NCBI RefSeq assembly: GCF_026712205.1
Contig: NZ_JAPPUW010000017.1
Coordinates: 1-64,000 of the forward strand
From: Pelomonas aquatica
GTDB lineage: Bacteria > Pseudomonadota > Gammaproteobacteria > Burkholderiales > Burkholderiaceae_C
Direction: 5' to 3'
Length of the DNA stretch: 64,000 nucleotides
This document shows, piece after piece, positions 1 through 7,930 of the stretch. The translations under genes were made by a program, and so were the position numbers. Below the pieces are notes generated by a model. It worked only from the letters and a program-made list of their open reading frames with translations. It made no database searches and had not been told where the DNA came from. Within the stretch, counting starts at the first letter, position 1. The number at the start of each line of letters is the position of its first letter.

Positions 1-121
1 CGCCGTCCAGGACACCCTCGCTGCCGGGCTCGTCCAACTGGAAGCGGATCCCATCCGAACCCAGTCCATGACTGGATTCAAATGGATAACTTCTATACGT
101 TTGAACGCGAGTTAGTATCAC
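1..121 (-). other. Open frame running off the left edge, identity unknown
   Basis: A minus-strand frame opens at a GTG (121-119) and stays open to the window edge, in a different frame from the integrase remnant whose end it overlaps. The first ~20 codons are AT-rich (TAT, AGA, AGT, CCA, TTT) and unlike the host. The following codons return to high GC and read like ordinary protein (short motif FQLDEP). I do not recognise it. It may be a real gene cut by the window edge or chance reading past the integrase break. Confidence 0.2.
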
Positions 122-497
122 CCGCCTTGCCCCGCCGATCTTCACCGGCGAGCCGCTTGTCGCGGTATTGAGCAACCAGGTCGGGTGTGATGCCAGCAAG
201 AGAGTGCCGCCCAAAAAAGGCGATGAGCGGGGTCACGCGCTTGACCTCGCGGCTTTGAGTGCCGGGCCGCTTCGTCTTGCTGACCTCTTCCAGATACCGC
301 TCTATGGTCTTGGCAAAGGTCATCTTCTCCGCCGGAGCACGCTGAACGAACAGGCCGCGCACCATCTCGTCCTCGGATCGCCGCGCCCAGTCCTCGGCGT
401 CCTTCTTCAGGCGAAAGGTCTTGATCGTGGTGGGGAAACCGGTCTTGCGGATGACGGCTTTCCAGGTGCCGGAAGGCGTCTTGACGATGGTCGGCAT
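93..497 (-). pseudogene. Truncated site-specific tyrosine integrase (N-terminal part)
   Basis: The 134-residue product resembles the N-terminal, arm-type and core-binding part of phage/island tyrosine recombinases: a short beta-rich start, a 'KTFRLKKDAEDWARRSE' type segment, then a SAM-like core-binding stretch ending in 'ITPDLVAQYRDKRL'. Family members run to about 330-400 residues and carry the catalytic R...HxxR...Y residues in the C-terminal half. None of that is present. Similarity appears to stop after 'RRGK', and the frame ends at a TAG in AT-rich sequence. It lies 130 bp downstream of a tRNA-Lys gene on the same strand, the usual place for an integrase using the tRNA 3' end as attachment site. 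I read it as a dead remnant of a former island. A real but disrupted gene continuing left of the window cannot be excluded. Confidence 0.75.
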
Positions 498-575
498 CAG
501 GTCGGTTCAGGGCAACGAGCGTTGCGGCACTGTACTGAATTCGTACCGACGGTCAATTTTGTACCGCCGTAAAGC

Positions 576-604
576 AAAAATCACTTAGCGCCTGAGCGCT
601 AAGT
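576..604 (-). terminator. Intrinsic terminator of the tRNA-Lys(CTT) transcript
   Basis: A perfect 9-bp inverted repeat, ACTTAGCGC / GCGCTAAGT with a 4-nt loop, spans 583-604. Read on the minus strand it is followed after two bases by five U residues (580-576). It starts 23 bases after the tRNA CCA end, as expected for a tRNA terminator. Confidence 0.75.
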
Positions 605-626
605 GCATGATTTGCATAGAGAATTT

Positions 627-702
627 TGGTGGGCCCTGAAGGATTCGAACCTTCGACCAACGGATTAAGAGTCCGCTGCTCTACCAACTGAGCTAAGAGC
701 CC
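627..702 (-). tRNA. tRNA-Lys (anticodon CTT)
   Basis: 76-nt cloverleaf with acceptor arms GGGCTCT / AGGGCCC (one G-U pair), D-loop 'AGCTCAGTTGGTAGAGC', anticodon loop containing CTT, T-loop 'GGTTCGAATCC' and an encoded 3' CCA (629-627). A TATAAT-like -10 box of its own lies at 738-743, between the two tRNA genes, so it may be transcribed separately. It decodes AAG, and its 3' half is the probable former attachment site for the neighbouring integrase remnant. Confidence 0.97.
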
Positions 703-775
703 TGATTCAGTTCGGCGCGTGCCTTGCTGAGCCAGCGATTATAGCGCGATTCTTTCGAATCGCCGCCAGAAAGTC

Positions 776-851
776 TGGTGGGATGTGCAGGATTCGAACC
801 TGCGACCAACGGATTAAAAGTCCGCTGCTCTACCGACTGAGCTAACATCCC
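776..851 (-). tRNA. tRNA-Lys (anticodon TTT)
   Basis: 76-nt cloverleaf with acceptor arms GGGATGT / ACATCCC, anticodon loop containing TTT, T-loop 'GGTTCGAATCC' and encoded CCA (778-776). It decodes AAA and AAG. It is nearly identical to the CTT gene in the D-arm and anticodon stem but differs in the acceptor and T stems, so the two are related but diverged copies. Confidence 0.97.
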
Positions 852-870
852 GCGTCAAGCAGAGCCTGCC

Positions 871-900
871 ATTATAGGCAGGTTTTCGGCAGGCTCGCAA
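871..900 (-). promoter_or_regulatory. Sigma70-type promoter of tRNA-Lys(TTT)
   Basis: On the minus strand, TTGCGA (900-895) and a perfect TATAAT (876-871) are separated by 18 bases, and the tRNA begins 19 bases downstream. The TATAAT sits in the loop of a small CCTGCC/GGCAGG inverted repeat. Confidence 0.6.
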
Positions 901-921
901 GAATTTTCATCGGAATGTCGT

Positions 922-1704
922 TCAGCCCGGCTGCCGGGCCAGATGCAGGCGCTGCAGTTCGGCCGCGGCGCACAGGCCGAAGGTCGCCGTGACGGCGACG
1001 CTGGATCCGTAGCCATGGCAGTTCAGGCTGCCGTCGACGGCGCAGGCCTCGCCCGCCCCCTGCTGCGGCAGGTGCACCGGTTCGCGCGAGTAGACGCAGG
1101 CGACGTCCATGTGGCCGCCGCGCGGCGCGCCATGGTGCTTGCGCAGGCGCTGGCGCAGCGAGGCCAGCAGCGGGTCGTGCGTCGTGGCGCTCAGGTCGTC
1201 GATCTGCACGCGCTGCGGCTCGCGCTTGCCGCCGGCCGCGCCGACGGTGACGAAGGGCAGCCGCCGCTCGCGCGCCCAGGCGGCGAGCGTGGCCTTGGCA
1301 CGCACCTGGTCGCAGCAGTCGATGAGGCCGTCGAGTTCGGCGCCGCCGATCAGTGCCGGCCAGTTGTCGGGCTCGACGAATTCCTCGACGACCCGCACCG
1401 TGCAGCCGGGGTGGATGTCGGCGATGCGCAGGCGCAGCGCCTCGGCCTTGGCCATGCCGACGGTCGACCCCAGGGCCTGGATCTGGCGGTTGATGTTGGA
1501 TTCGGAGACCTGGTCCAGGTCGATCAGCAGCAGCTCGGCCGCGCCGCAGCGCGCGAGCGCCTCCACGGCCCAGGAGCCGACGCCGCCCAGGCCCACGACC
1601 GCGAAGCGGGCGGCGCGCAGGCGCTGGTAGGCGGCGTCGCCGTGCAGGCGGCGCAGGCCGCCGAAGCGACGCTCCAGATCAGCGTCGAGCTGATCCGCGG
1701 CCAT
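922..1704 (-). CDS. tcdA: tRNA threonylcarbamoyladenosine dehydratase TcdA
   Basis: 260-residue ThiF/E1-like enzyme. In this family it activates the carboxylate of t6A37 in ANN-decoding tRNAs with ATP and cyclises it to ct6A. The nucleotide-binding loop GLGGVGS lies near residues 38-44, followed by 'LIDLDQVSESNINRQ' with the family's ATP-contacting Asp and Arg, and the C-terminal 'NCHGYGSSV..TATFG' signature. The ATG at 1704 overlaps the cpoB stop by one base (TGATG), so translation is probably coupled. An in-frame GTG lies one codon upstream. It closes the tolB-pal-cpoB operon, an arrangement of convenience rather than function. Confidence 0.92.
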   Translation of the reverse strand: MAADQLDADLERRFGGLRRLHGDAAYQRLRAARFAVVGLGGVGSWAVEALARCGAAELLLIDLDQVSESNINRQIQALGSTVGMAKAEALRLRIADIHPGCTVRVVEEFVEPDNWPALIGGAELDGLIDCCDQVRAKATLAAWARERRLPFVTVGAAGGKREPQRVQIDDLSATTHDPLLASLRQRLRKHHGAPRGGHMDVACVYSREPVHLPQQGAGEACAVDGSLNCHGYGSSVAVTATFGLCAAAELQRLHLARQPG

Positions 1705-2483
1705 CACTTCAGCGCGGCCAGGCGCTCTTTGCCCGCTTGTGCGGCTTCGGTGCCGGGGTAGGCCCTGATGAGGTCTTCAAGGCTGCGGCGCGCGGACTTG
1801 TTGTCCTTCAGCTCGATCTGGCAGTTGGCCAGCGCGAGCAGGGCTTCGCCGGCGCGCGGATGGTCGGGGTTGCCGGCGATGAAGGCCTTGAAGGTCGCGA
1901 TCGCATCGCGGTAGTCGCGCTTGCCGTACTGCGCATTGCCGAGCCAGAAGCGCACCGAGTCGGTGTAGCCGCTGGCGGTGTAGCGCTTCAGGAAGGCGTT
2001 CAGCGCGGCCACGGCCTCGGCGAAGTCGCCGCGGCGCACGAGGCCGATGGCGGCTTCGTACTGGCTGCGCTCGTCGGGGCTGACCTGGAACTCGCGGCCG
2101 TCGAGGTTGACCTTCTGCGGCTCCAGCGGCTTGAGCCGCGCATCGACGGACTGCGACTGGTCGGTCAGCTTGCGCTGGGTGTCGGCCAGGTCGCGCGCCA
2201 GCTGCTCGTTGGCGCCGCGCAGCTTGGCGATCTCGGCGCGCAGCGCGTCGATCTGGGCGTTCAGGTCCAGCACGCTGCGGCGCAGCGGCTGGATCTGGTC
2301 CTGGACCAGCGAGTTCAGCTGGTCGGCGCGCTTGTTGGCGAGATCCTCGTTGGCCTGGACCTTGCCGCGCAGTTCGAGGATGGCCTTGCGGGCCTCGTCG
2401 TCCTCGAACAGGCCCGCACGGGCCGGCTGGACGAAGGCTGCGCCGACCGCGCACGCGACCAGCGCCAGACGCAGAGCCCGCAT
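1704..2483 (-). CDS. cpoB: Cell division coordinator CpoB (YbgF)
   Basis: 259-residue periplasmic protein that in E. coli links Tol energy state to PBP1B-LpoB peptidoglycan synthesis at the septum. It has a signal peptide ending about 'VQPARA', a long Q/R/L-rich coiled coil (about 30-115, the trimerisation region) and C-terminal TPR-type repeats ('YEAAIGLVRRGDFAEAVAALNAFLKRY...'). Length and layout fit the family (about 260). The start ATG overlaps the pal TGA by one base. Directly downstream of pal, its classic position. Confidence 0.92.
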   Translation of the reverse strand: MRALRLALVACAVGAAFVQPARAGLFEDDEARKAILELRGKVQANEDLANKRADQLNSLVQDQIQPLRRSVLDLNAQIDALRAEIAKLRGANEQLARDLADTQRKLTDQSQSVDARLKPLEPQKVNLDGREFQVSPDERSQYEAAIGLVRRGDFAEAVAALNAFLKRYTASGYTDSVRFWLGNAQYGKRDYRDAIATFKAFIAGNPDHPRAGEALLALANCQIELKDNKSARRSLEDLIRAYPGTEAAQAGKERLAALK

Positions 2484-3022
2484 CACTTGTCCTTGAGCTC
2501 GACGCGGCGGTTCTTGGCCCAGGCTTCCTCGGTGCCGCCCTGCACGGCCGGGCGCTCCTTGCCGAAGCTGACGGCCTCGACCTGGCCGGTGCCGGCGCCC
2601 AGCAGCGTCAGCGACTTGGCGACGGCCTCGGCGCGGCGCTGGCCCAGGGCCAGGTTGTATTCGCGGCCGCCGCGCTCGTCGGTGTGGCCTTCGAGGTTCA
2701 GCGCGGCCTGCTTGCTGGCCTTCAGGCGGCGGGCATGCAGGTCGACGAGGCCGCGGTACTCCTCCTTGACGACGTCGCTGTCGAAGTCGAAGTAGATGAC
2801 GCGCTTGTCCTTGACCTGCTGGGAGAGCTCGCTGAACAGGTCGACCGTCGCCACCTGGGACGCGCCGACCGGCTCGGTCTTGCCCTGCGAGGTGCTGCCG
2901 GCGGGGGCCGTCGTCGTGGAGATGTCCTTGACCGGCGCCGGTTCGTCCAGCTTGACGGTGGAACCGCAGCCGGCGAGGGCAGCGGCGGCGGCCAGGGTGA
3001 GCGCGTAGCGGGTCAGCTTCAT
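2483..3022 (-). CDS. pal: Peptidoglycan-associated lipoprotein Pal
   Basis: 179-residue outer-membrane lipoprotein of the Tol-Pal constriction system. The lipobox L16-A-G-C19 follows a short signal peptide, then a Ser/Thr/Pro-rich linker, and a C-terminal OmpA-like domain with the diaminopimelate-binding signature 'EGHTDERG..YNLALGQRRA'. I place the start at the ATG at 3022, preceded by a good GGAGAA ribosome site and followed immediately by the signal peptide. An upstream in-frame start would add eight residues ahead of the signal sequence and is unlikely. Confidence 0.95.
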   Translation of the reverse strand: MKLTRYALTLAAAAALAGCGSTVKLDEPAPVKDISTTTAPAGSTSQGKTEPVGASQVATVDLFSELSQQVKDKRVIYFDFDSDVVKEEYRGLVDLHARRLKASKQAALNLEGHTDERGGREYNLALGQRRAEAVAKSLTLLGAGTGQVEAVSFGKERPAVQGGTEEAWAKNRRVELKDK

Positions 3023-3121
3023 TCGAGTGTTCTCCAGAACGGGCAAAGCGAGCGAGGGTTGGGGGGCAGGGGCCGCGGCGACGCGGGCCGGCTATTGTCC
3101 AACATGGTGCGGACCGTCAAG

Positions 3122-4399
3122 TTACTGACGTGTAAACGGCCCCCAGGTGGGTTCGCGCACCTCGGCCAGCGTGACGAGCAGCGGCGTCTTGATCTTGCCG
3201 TCCAGCGTCGTGGTCATCAGCACTTCCTTGCCGCCGGCGCGGGTCGCGTAGACGATCAGCTTGCCGTTGGGCGAGAAATCCGGGCTCTCGTCGTCGCTGG
3301 TCTCGCTGATCTGCTGCACCTGGCCGCTGGCCAGGTCCATCACGCACAGGCGGAAATTGCCGCTTACACGGGCGATATAGGCCAGCGTACGGCCGTCGGG
3401 GCTGATCGCCGGGCTGATGTTGTAGCTGCCGCTGAAGGTGACGCGTTCGGCCGCGCCGCCGCCCGCGGGCATGCGGTAGACCTGCGGGCCACCGCCGCGG
3501 TCGCTGACGAAATAGATCTTGCTGCCGTCCGGCGAGTAGCAGGCCTCGGTGTCGATGGCGCTGCTCTGCGTCAGGCGGCGCAGCCCCGAGCCGTCGCGGT
3601 TGATGACGAAGAGCTGGGTGCCGCCTTCGCGCGACAGGCTGAGCACGAGCTGCTGGCCGTCGGGCGACCAGGCGGGCGCGCTGTTCGTGCCCCTGAAGTC
3701 GGCCAGCACGCGGCGCTGGCCCGTCTGCACGTCCTGGACGCGCACGGTGGCCTTGCGGCTCTCGAAGGACACATAGGCCAGCTCGCGGCCGTTGGGCGCC
3801 CAGGCCGGCGAGATGATGGGTTCGGGGCTGGTCAGCGCGACCCTGGCGCCCTCGCCGTCCGCGTCGGCGACGACGAGGCTGTAGCGCGGGCCGGCCTTGG
3901 TGACATAGGCCATGCGGGTCGCGAACGCGCCCTTGTCGCCGGTGAGCTTCTCGTAAATGACGTCGGCAATGCGATGGGCCGCGAGGCGCGCGTCGTCGGG
4001 CAGCACGGCCTGGGCCTGGCCGACCAGCTCGGCGCCCTTGACGACGTCCCAGAGCTTGAAGCGGATGTCCAGGCGGCCATCGGCCAGGCGGCTGACCGAG
4101 CCGGCCACGAGGGCATCGGCCTGGCGGGCGCGCCAGTCGGGCCAGACGGGGCTGCTGGTCTCGTTCAGCGCGCCGGGCGCATCGACGCTGCGGAACTGGC
4201 CGCTGCGCTCGAGGTCGGCGCGCACGATGGCCGCGATGGGCTGGGGCGACCTGGACTCGTCGCGGAAATCGGCGATGGCCACCGGCACGCGCGAGCCGCC
4301 GACGCCGGCGATGTCGATGCGCAGCTGGGCGAACGCAGGTGCAGCGGACCAGGCGGCAAGCGCCGCGAGGCCGCGGCGCCGGGAAAGGTTCAAGGGCAT
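3122..4399 (-). CDS. tolB: Tol-Pal system beta-propeller protein TolB
   Basis: 425-residue periplasmic protein that cycles between TolA and Pal. Signal peptide 'SRRRGLAALAAWSAAPAFA' lies at the N-terminus, then the TolB N-terminal alpha/beta domain, then a six-bladed PD40/WD40-like propeller with repeated 'SPDG..I.F.SDR' and 'SPAISPDGRTLAY' blades. The ATG at 4399 has GGAG about 10 bases upstream. Longer in-frame starts would bury the signal peptide. tolB, pal, cpoB and tcdA form a minus-strand operon. tolQ, tolR and tolA, usually directly upstream, are not here: rng is, on the same strand. Confidence 0.94.
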   Translation of the reverse strand: MPLNLSRRRGLAALAAWSAAPAFAQLRIDIAGVGGSRVPVAIADFRDESRSPQPIAAIVRADLERSGQFRSVDAPGALNETSSPVWPDWRARQADALVAGSVSRLADGRLDIRFKLWDVVKGAELVGQAQAVLPDDARLAAHRIADVIYEKLTGDKGAFATRMAYVTKAGPRYSLVVADADGEGARVALTSPEPIISPAWAPNGRELAYVSFESRKATVRVQDVQTGQRRVLADFRGTNSAPAWSPDGQQLVLSLSREGGTQLFVINRDGSGLRRLTQSSAIDTEACYSPDGSKIYFVSDRGGGPQVYRMPAGGGAAERVTFSGSYNISPAISPDGRTLAYIARVSGNFRLCVMDLASGQVQQISETSDDESPDFSPNGKLIVYATRAGGKEVLMTTTLDGKIKTPLLVTLAEVREPTWGPFTRQ

Positions 4400-4552
4400 G
4401 AAGGCACTCCGGATGGTCGCGAATTTTGCCGCAGCCGCCGCGTGCCCTCGCCCGGCGTCACGCACGCCGCCTGGGCGGGATCGGTTGTCCATGACGCTGC
4501 GCATCACCCGCAGCGGACAGGAGAAATGCAGAAGTGCAAACACAGAGCCACA

Positions 4553-4582
4553 GAGCCACGGAGACAGCTTTCTCCGTGGCTC
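4553..4582 (-). terminator. Strong hairpin between rng and tolB
   Basis: A perfect 12-bp inverted repeat, GAGCCACGGAGA / TCTCCGTGGCTC with a 6-nt loop, lies directly after the rng stop codon and before tolB on the minus strand. There is no clean U-run, only a U/G-rich tail. It could therefore be an RNA-stabilising or Rho-assisted 3' end rather than a textbook intrinsic terminator. Short direct repeats of ACAGAGCC flank it. Confidence 0.45.
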
Positions 4583-4588
4583 AAACTC

Positions 4589-6073
4589 TCAGAGCAGCAC
4601 GATGTCGTAGTGCTCCGTCTGGTTGGCCGGCTCGGCCGTCAGCGAGATGGGCTTGCCGATGAAGTCGGACAGGCCGGCCAGGTGGGCGCTCTCCTCGTCG
4701 AGCAGCATCTCGACGACATTGGCCGCAGCGACGACGCGGAACTCGCGGGGCGAGAACTGCCGCGCCTCGCGCAGGATCTCGCGCAGGATGTCGTAGCAGA
4801 CCGAACGCGCCGTCTTGATCTGGCCGCGGCCCTCGCAGGTCGGGCAGGGTTCGCAGAGCATGCGGGCCAGCGATTCGCGGGTGCGCTTGCGCGTCATCTC
4901 CACCAGACCGAGCTGCGTGAAGCCGCCGACGGTGACCTTGGTGCGGTCGCGTGCGAGCTGCTTCCTGAACTCGGCCAGCACGGCGGCGCGGTGCTCGTCG
5001 CGGGTCATGTCGATGAAGTCGACGATGATGATGCCGCCCAGGTTGCGCAGGCGCAGCTGGCGCGCGATGGCGCCGGCCGCCTCCAGGTTGGTCTTGAAGA
5101 TGGTGTCGTCGAAGTTCCTGGCGCCGACGAAGCCGCCGGTGTTGACGTCGATGGTCGTCATCGCCTCGGTCTGGTCGAACACCAGCGAGCCGCCGGACTT
5201 CAGCTCCACCTTGCGCGCCAGCGCCCGCGCGATCTCGGCGTCGACATTGCACAGGTCGAAGATGGGCCGCTCGCCGCGGTAGTGCTCCAGCTTGGCCGTG
5301 GCCGCCGGCATGAAGGTCTCGCCGAACTGGCGCAGCACGTCGTACTGCATGCGCGAGTCGATGCGGATGGCGCCGGTGCGCTCGCTGGCCAGGTCGCGCA
5401 GCACACGCTCGACGAGGCTGAGGTCCTGGTGCAGCAGGCTGGCCGGCGGCGTCGTCAGCGCCTTTTCGCGGATCTGCTGCCAGGTCTTGCGCAAGTAGGC
5501 GATGTCGGCGGCCAGCTCTTCGTCCGACGCATCCTCGGCATTGGTGCGCAGGATGAAGCCGCCACCGCCGCCCTGCTCCTTCGTGCCCACCAGCGCGGCC
5601 ATGCGTGCGCGCAGCGCCTCGCGCGCTTCGGGCGAGCCGATCTTCTGGCTGATGCCGATGTGCTCGTCCTGCGGCAGATAGACCAGCATGCGACCGGCGA
5701 TGCTGATCTGGCTGGACAGGCGCGCGCCCTTGGTGCCGATCGGATCCTTGATGACCTGCACGGTCAGCGGCTGGCCCTCGAAGACGAGGCGCTCGATGGG
5801 CGTGGGCGGCGCGTCCGCGTTGTGATTGCGGCCGTGGCCGAACTGCGAGGCGCTGTGCAGGTCGGCCACATGCAGGAAGGCCGCGCGCTCCAGGCCGATG
5901 TCGATGAAGGCCGACTGCATGCCGGGCAGCACGCGCACGACCTTGCCGAGGTAGACGTTGCCGACCAGGCCCCGCTCCAGCGTGCGCTCGATGTGCAGCT
6001 CCTGCACGGCGCCGTTCTCGACCACGGCCACCCGCGTCTCCTGCGGGGACCAGTTGATCAGGATGTCTTCCAT
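4589..6073 (-). CDS. rng: Ribonuclease G (RNase E/G family)
   Basis: 494-residue single-strand-specific endoribonuclease that matures the 5' end of 16S rRNA and decays some mRNAs. N-terminal S1 domain (about 35-125) includes 'GNVYLGKVVRVLPGMQSAFIDIGLERAAFLH'. The RNase-H-like and DNase-I-like catalytic part has the acidic 'DVNTGGF' and 'IIVDFIDM' motifs, and the Zn-link cysteines appear in 'CEPCPTCEGRG' near residue 405. The length of about 490, without the long RNase E C-terminal scaffold, identifies RNase G. maf and rlmH lie upstream on the same strand, a common maf-rng pairing. Confidence 0.94.
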   Translation of the reverse strand: MEDILINWSPQETRVAVVENGAVQELHIERTLERGLVGNVYLGKVVRVLPGMQSAFIDIGLERAAFLHVADLHSASQFGHGRNHNADAPPTPIERLVFEGQPLTVQVIKDPIGTKGARLSSQISIAGRMLVYLPQDEHIGISQKIGSPEAREALRARMAALVGTKEQGGGGGFILRTNAEDASDEELAADIAYLRKTWQQIREKALTTPPASLLHQDLSLVERVLRDLASERTGAIRIDSRMQYDVLRQFGETFMPAATAKLEHYRGERPIFDLCNVDAEIARALARKVELKSGGSLVFDQTEAMTTIDVNTGGFVGARNFDDTIFKTNLEAAGAIARQLRLRNLGGIIIVDFIDMTRDEHRAAVLAEFRKQLARDRTKVTVGGFTQLGLVEMTRKRTRESLARMLCEPCPTCEGRGQIKTARSVCYDILREILREARQFSPREFRVVAAANVVEMLLDEESAHLAGLSDFIGKPISLTAEPANQTEHYDIVLL

Positions 6074-6121
6074 CGCGAACCCTTGAATGCTGATGCGTGC
6101 CGCCGGCCGGGGCGGCAGGCA

Positions 6122-6793
6122 TCAGAACTCGAAACCGAATTTCTCCAACAGCGAGGCCGTCTCAAAGAGGGGCAACCCCATGATGCCGGAGTAGCTGCCG
6201 GCAATGTTCACGATCCAGGCCGCGGCCTGGCTCTGGATGGCATAGGCCCCGGCCTTGCCGAAGGGCTCGCGGCTGGCGACGTAACGGCCGATCTGCGCAG
6301 CAGACAGCGGCGCGAACTCGACTCGGGACACGTTCAGCGCAGCCGCGCGCTGCATCGCGTCGGCCACGGCGACGGCCGTGATGACGCGGTGGCTGCGGCC
6401 CGACAGCAGCGTCAGGATGCGCCGCGCGTCGGCCTCGTCCTCGGGCTTGCCGAGGATGAGGTCGTCCACCGCCACCGTCGTGTCGGCGCACAGGACGGGC
6501 GCCGCCGGCAGGCCGCGCGCCGCCAGCCGGGCCAGCGCGGCGTCGAGCTTGGCGGCCGTCACGCGGGCGCAGTAGCTCTCCGGCAGGTCGCCGGCATGGA
6601 TGGCCTCCAGCGCCTCGGCGTCCTCGTCGGCGCCGGGCAGCAGCAGTTCGTGGCGCACGCCGATCTGCTGCAGCAGCTGGCGGCGGCGCGGGCTCTGCGA
6701 GGCGAGGTAGATGAAGGGTCCGGCGCTGGGCCGCCCCGAGCCGGACGCGCCCCCTTGGGGGGCCGACGACGAAGTCGTCTTGGGGGCTGACAT
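6122..6793 (-). CDS. maf: Maf nucleotide pyrophosphatase (dTTP/UTP type)
   Basis: 223-residue Maf/Ham1-fold enzyme that hydrolyses non-canonical or dTTP/UTP nucleotides. The family start '[14 protein letters not shown]' appears only at about residue 28. '[10 protein letters not shown]' and '[12 protein letters not shown]' carry the catalytic Asp and metal-binding residues, and '[13 protein letters not shown]' follows. The extra ~27 N-terminal residues (Ser/Gly/Pro-rich) are encoded by a dispersed palindromic repeat at 6723-6790. No ATG exists at the usual family start, so the repeat seems to have supplied the ATG used now (6793), one base after the rlmH stop. The extension is probably disordered and tolerated. 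Confidence 0.9.
   Translation of the reverse strand: MSAPKTTSSSAPQGGASGSGRPSAGPFIYLASQSPRRRQLLQQIGVRHELLLPGADEDAEALEAIHAGDLPESYCARVTAAKLDAALARLAARGLPAAPVLCADTTVAVDDLILGKPEDEADARRILTLLSGRSHRVITAVAVADAMQRAAALNVSRVEFAPLSAAQIGRYVASREPFGKAGAYAIQSQAAAWIVNIAGSYSGIMGLPLFETASLLEKFGFEF
6723..6790. repeat. Dispersed palindromic repeat, copy 1 (inside the 5' end of maf)
   Basis: Contains the palindrome CCCCCTTGGGGG (6750-6761), an adjacent GACGAC/GTCGTC hairpin (6765-6779) and a terminal TTGGGGGCTGAC. A second copy lies at 63653-63780. The two share the 22-23 base left part with three differences and a 16-base core (6752-6767 versus 63721-63736) with one difference. The two copies sit just after stop codons. 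This is a REP-like element family. Confidence 0.65.
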
Positions 6794-6794
6794 G

Positions 6795-7262
6795 CTATTC
6801 GCGGTGGTAGGGATGCCCGGTCGTCACGGTCCAGGCGCGGTACAGGCCCTCGGCCAGCAGCACGCGGGCGAAGGCATGCGGCAGCGTCAGGTCGGACAGG
6901 CGCAGCGTCTCGTCGGCCGTGGCCTTGAGGTCGGGATGCAGGCCGTCCGGGCCGCCGATGATGAGGGCCGCGTCGCGGCCCTCGCCCATCCACAGCTTCA
7001 GCCGCTCGGCCAGCTGCACCGACGTGCGACGCTCGCCGCGCTCGTCCAGGATGACGCGGCGCACGCCCTTCGGTAGTGCCGCCTCGATGCGCGCCGCCTC
7101 GGCCGCCATCAGCTGCTCGGCCGTCCTGCTGCCACGCGTCTCGGCCTTGACGGCCTTGAGTTCGAGCTTCAGTTCGGGCGGGAAGCGCTTCGCGAAATCT
7201 TCGTAGGCCGTGTCGGCCCAGGCCGGCTGGCGCTGGCCCACGGCGACGAGCAAGAGGCGCAT
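6795..7262 (-). CDS. rlmH: 23S rRNA pseudouridine-1915 N3-methyltransferase RlmH
   Basis: 155-residue SPOUT methyltransferase that methylates Psi1915 in helix 69 of assembled 70S ribosomes using S-adenosylmethionine. The SAM-binding 'IIGGPDGL' and the C-terminal knot ending 'TTGHPYHRE' are diagnostic, and the length is exactly the family norm. The ATG at 7262 overlaps the rsfS stop (TGATG). rsfS-rlmH adjacency is widely conserved and links two factors acting on the 50S subunit. Confidence 0.95.
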   Translation of the reverse strand: MRLLLVAVGQRQPAWADTAYEDFAKRFPPELKLELKAVKAETRGSRTAEQLMAAEAARIEAALPKGVRRVILDERGERRTSVQLAERLKLWMGEGRDAALIIGGPDGLHPDLKATADETLRLSDLTLPHAFARVLLAEGLYRAWTVTTGHPYHRE

Positions 7263-7930
7263 CAGGCCTTCTTGGCAGCGGCCTTTTTGGCCGGGGCTTT
7301 CTTCGCGACGACCTTCTTCGCGGGAGCCGCCTTCTTCGCCGGCGCGGCCTTCTTGGCCGGTACCGCCTTGGCCGCCGTCTTCTTCTTCGCGGCCGGCTTG
7401 GCCGCGCCGACCTTGATGGTCTTGGCCGCCGGCGTCTTGCTGCCGACGACGCGGCTGACGCCCTTCTTCGCGGGCGCGGCCTTTTTCGCGGTCGGCGCCT
7501 TCTTGGCCGGCGCGGCAGCCTTCTTCGCCGGCGCCTTCTTCGCGGCCGGCTCGGGCTCCGAGGCCTTCACGAGCTTGACCTCGGCGCTGCCAAGCTTGAG
7601 CTTGACCGGCTTGTCGCCCCAGATCTCTTCGAGGTGGTAGTAGTCGCGGATGGCCGGCTGCATCACGTGCACGACGGCGGCGCCGCAGTCCACGATGATC
7701 CATTCGCCGTTGTCCTCGCCCTCGGTGCGCATGACCTGCATGCCACGGCCCTTGACCGTTTCACGCACGCTGGAGGCCAGGGCCTTGGTCTGCCGGTTGC
7801 TGGTGCCGGACGCGATGATGACGCGTTCGAACAGCGGCGACAGATGCTCGGTGTTGAACACGACGATGTTCTGAGCCTTGACGTCTTCCAGGCCATCGAC
7901 GATGGCGCGTTGCAGCTTGCGAATATCCAT
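7262..7930 (-). CDS. rsfS: Ribosomal silencing factor RsfS with long Lys/Ala-rich tail
   Basis: 222 residues. The first ~115 are a normal RsfS/Iojap domain ('[21 protein letters not shown]', '[14 protein letters not shown]'), which binds L14 on the 50S and blocks subunit joining in starvation. The remaining ~105 residues are a low-complexity tail of repeated AKKA, PAKK and KKAAP units, like histone H1 or the tails seen on some betaproteobacterial nucleic-acid proteins. The family is usually 105-135 residues, so this tail nearly doubles it. It is in frame and uninterrupted, so it is a real extension, presumably electrostatic rRNA or DNA binding (inference). It sits between nadD and rlmH in the standard nadD-rsfS-rlmH order. 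Confidence 0.92.
   Translation of the reverse strand: MDIRKLQRAIVDGLEDVKAQNIVVFNTEHLSPLFERVIIASGTSNRQTKALASSVRETVKGRGMQVMRTEGEDNGEWIIVDCGAAVVHVMQPAIRDYYHLEEIWGDKPVKLKLGSAEVKLVKASEPEPAAKKAPAKKAAAPAKKAPTAKKAAPAKKGVSRVVGSKTPAAKTIKVGAAKPAAKKKTAAKAVPAKKAAPAKKAAPAKKVVAKKAPAKKAAAKKA

Noticed and set aside
2684-6790. Very long open frame (over 1300 codons) on the plus strand
   Set aside because: It runs antisense through pal, tolB, rng and maf, all of which have strong family motifs. Long antisense frames are common at this GC content, and its translation is low-complexity Arg/Gly/Asp/His.
7262-7560. Lys/Ala-rich stretch as a separate histone H1-like gene
   Set aside because: It is continuous and in frame with the RsfS domain, with no internal ribosome site or stop. 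Treated as a tail of rsfS.
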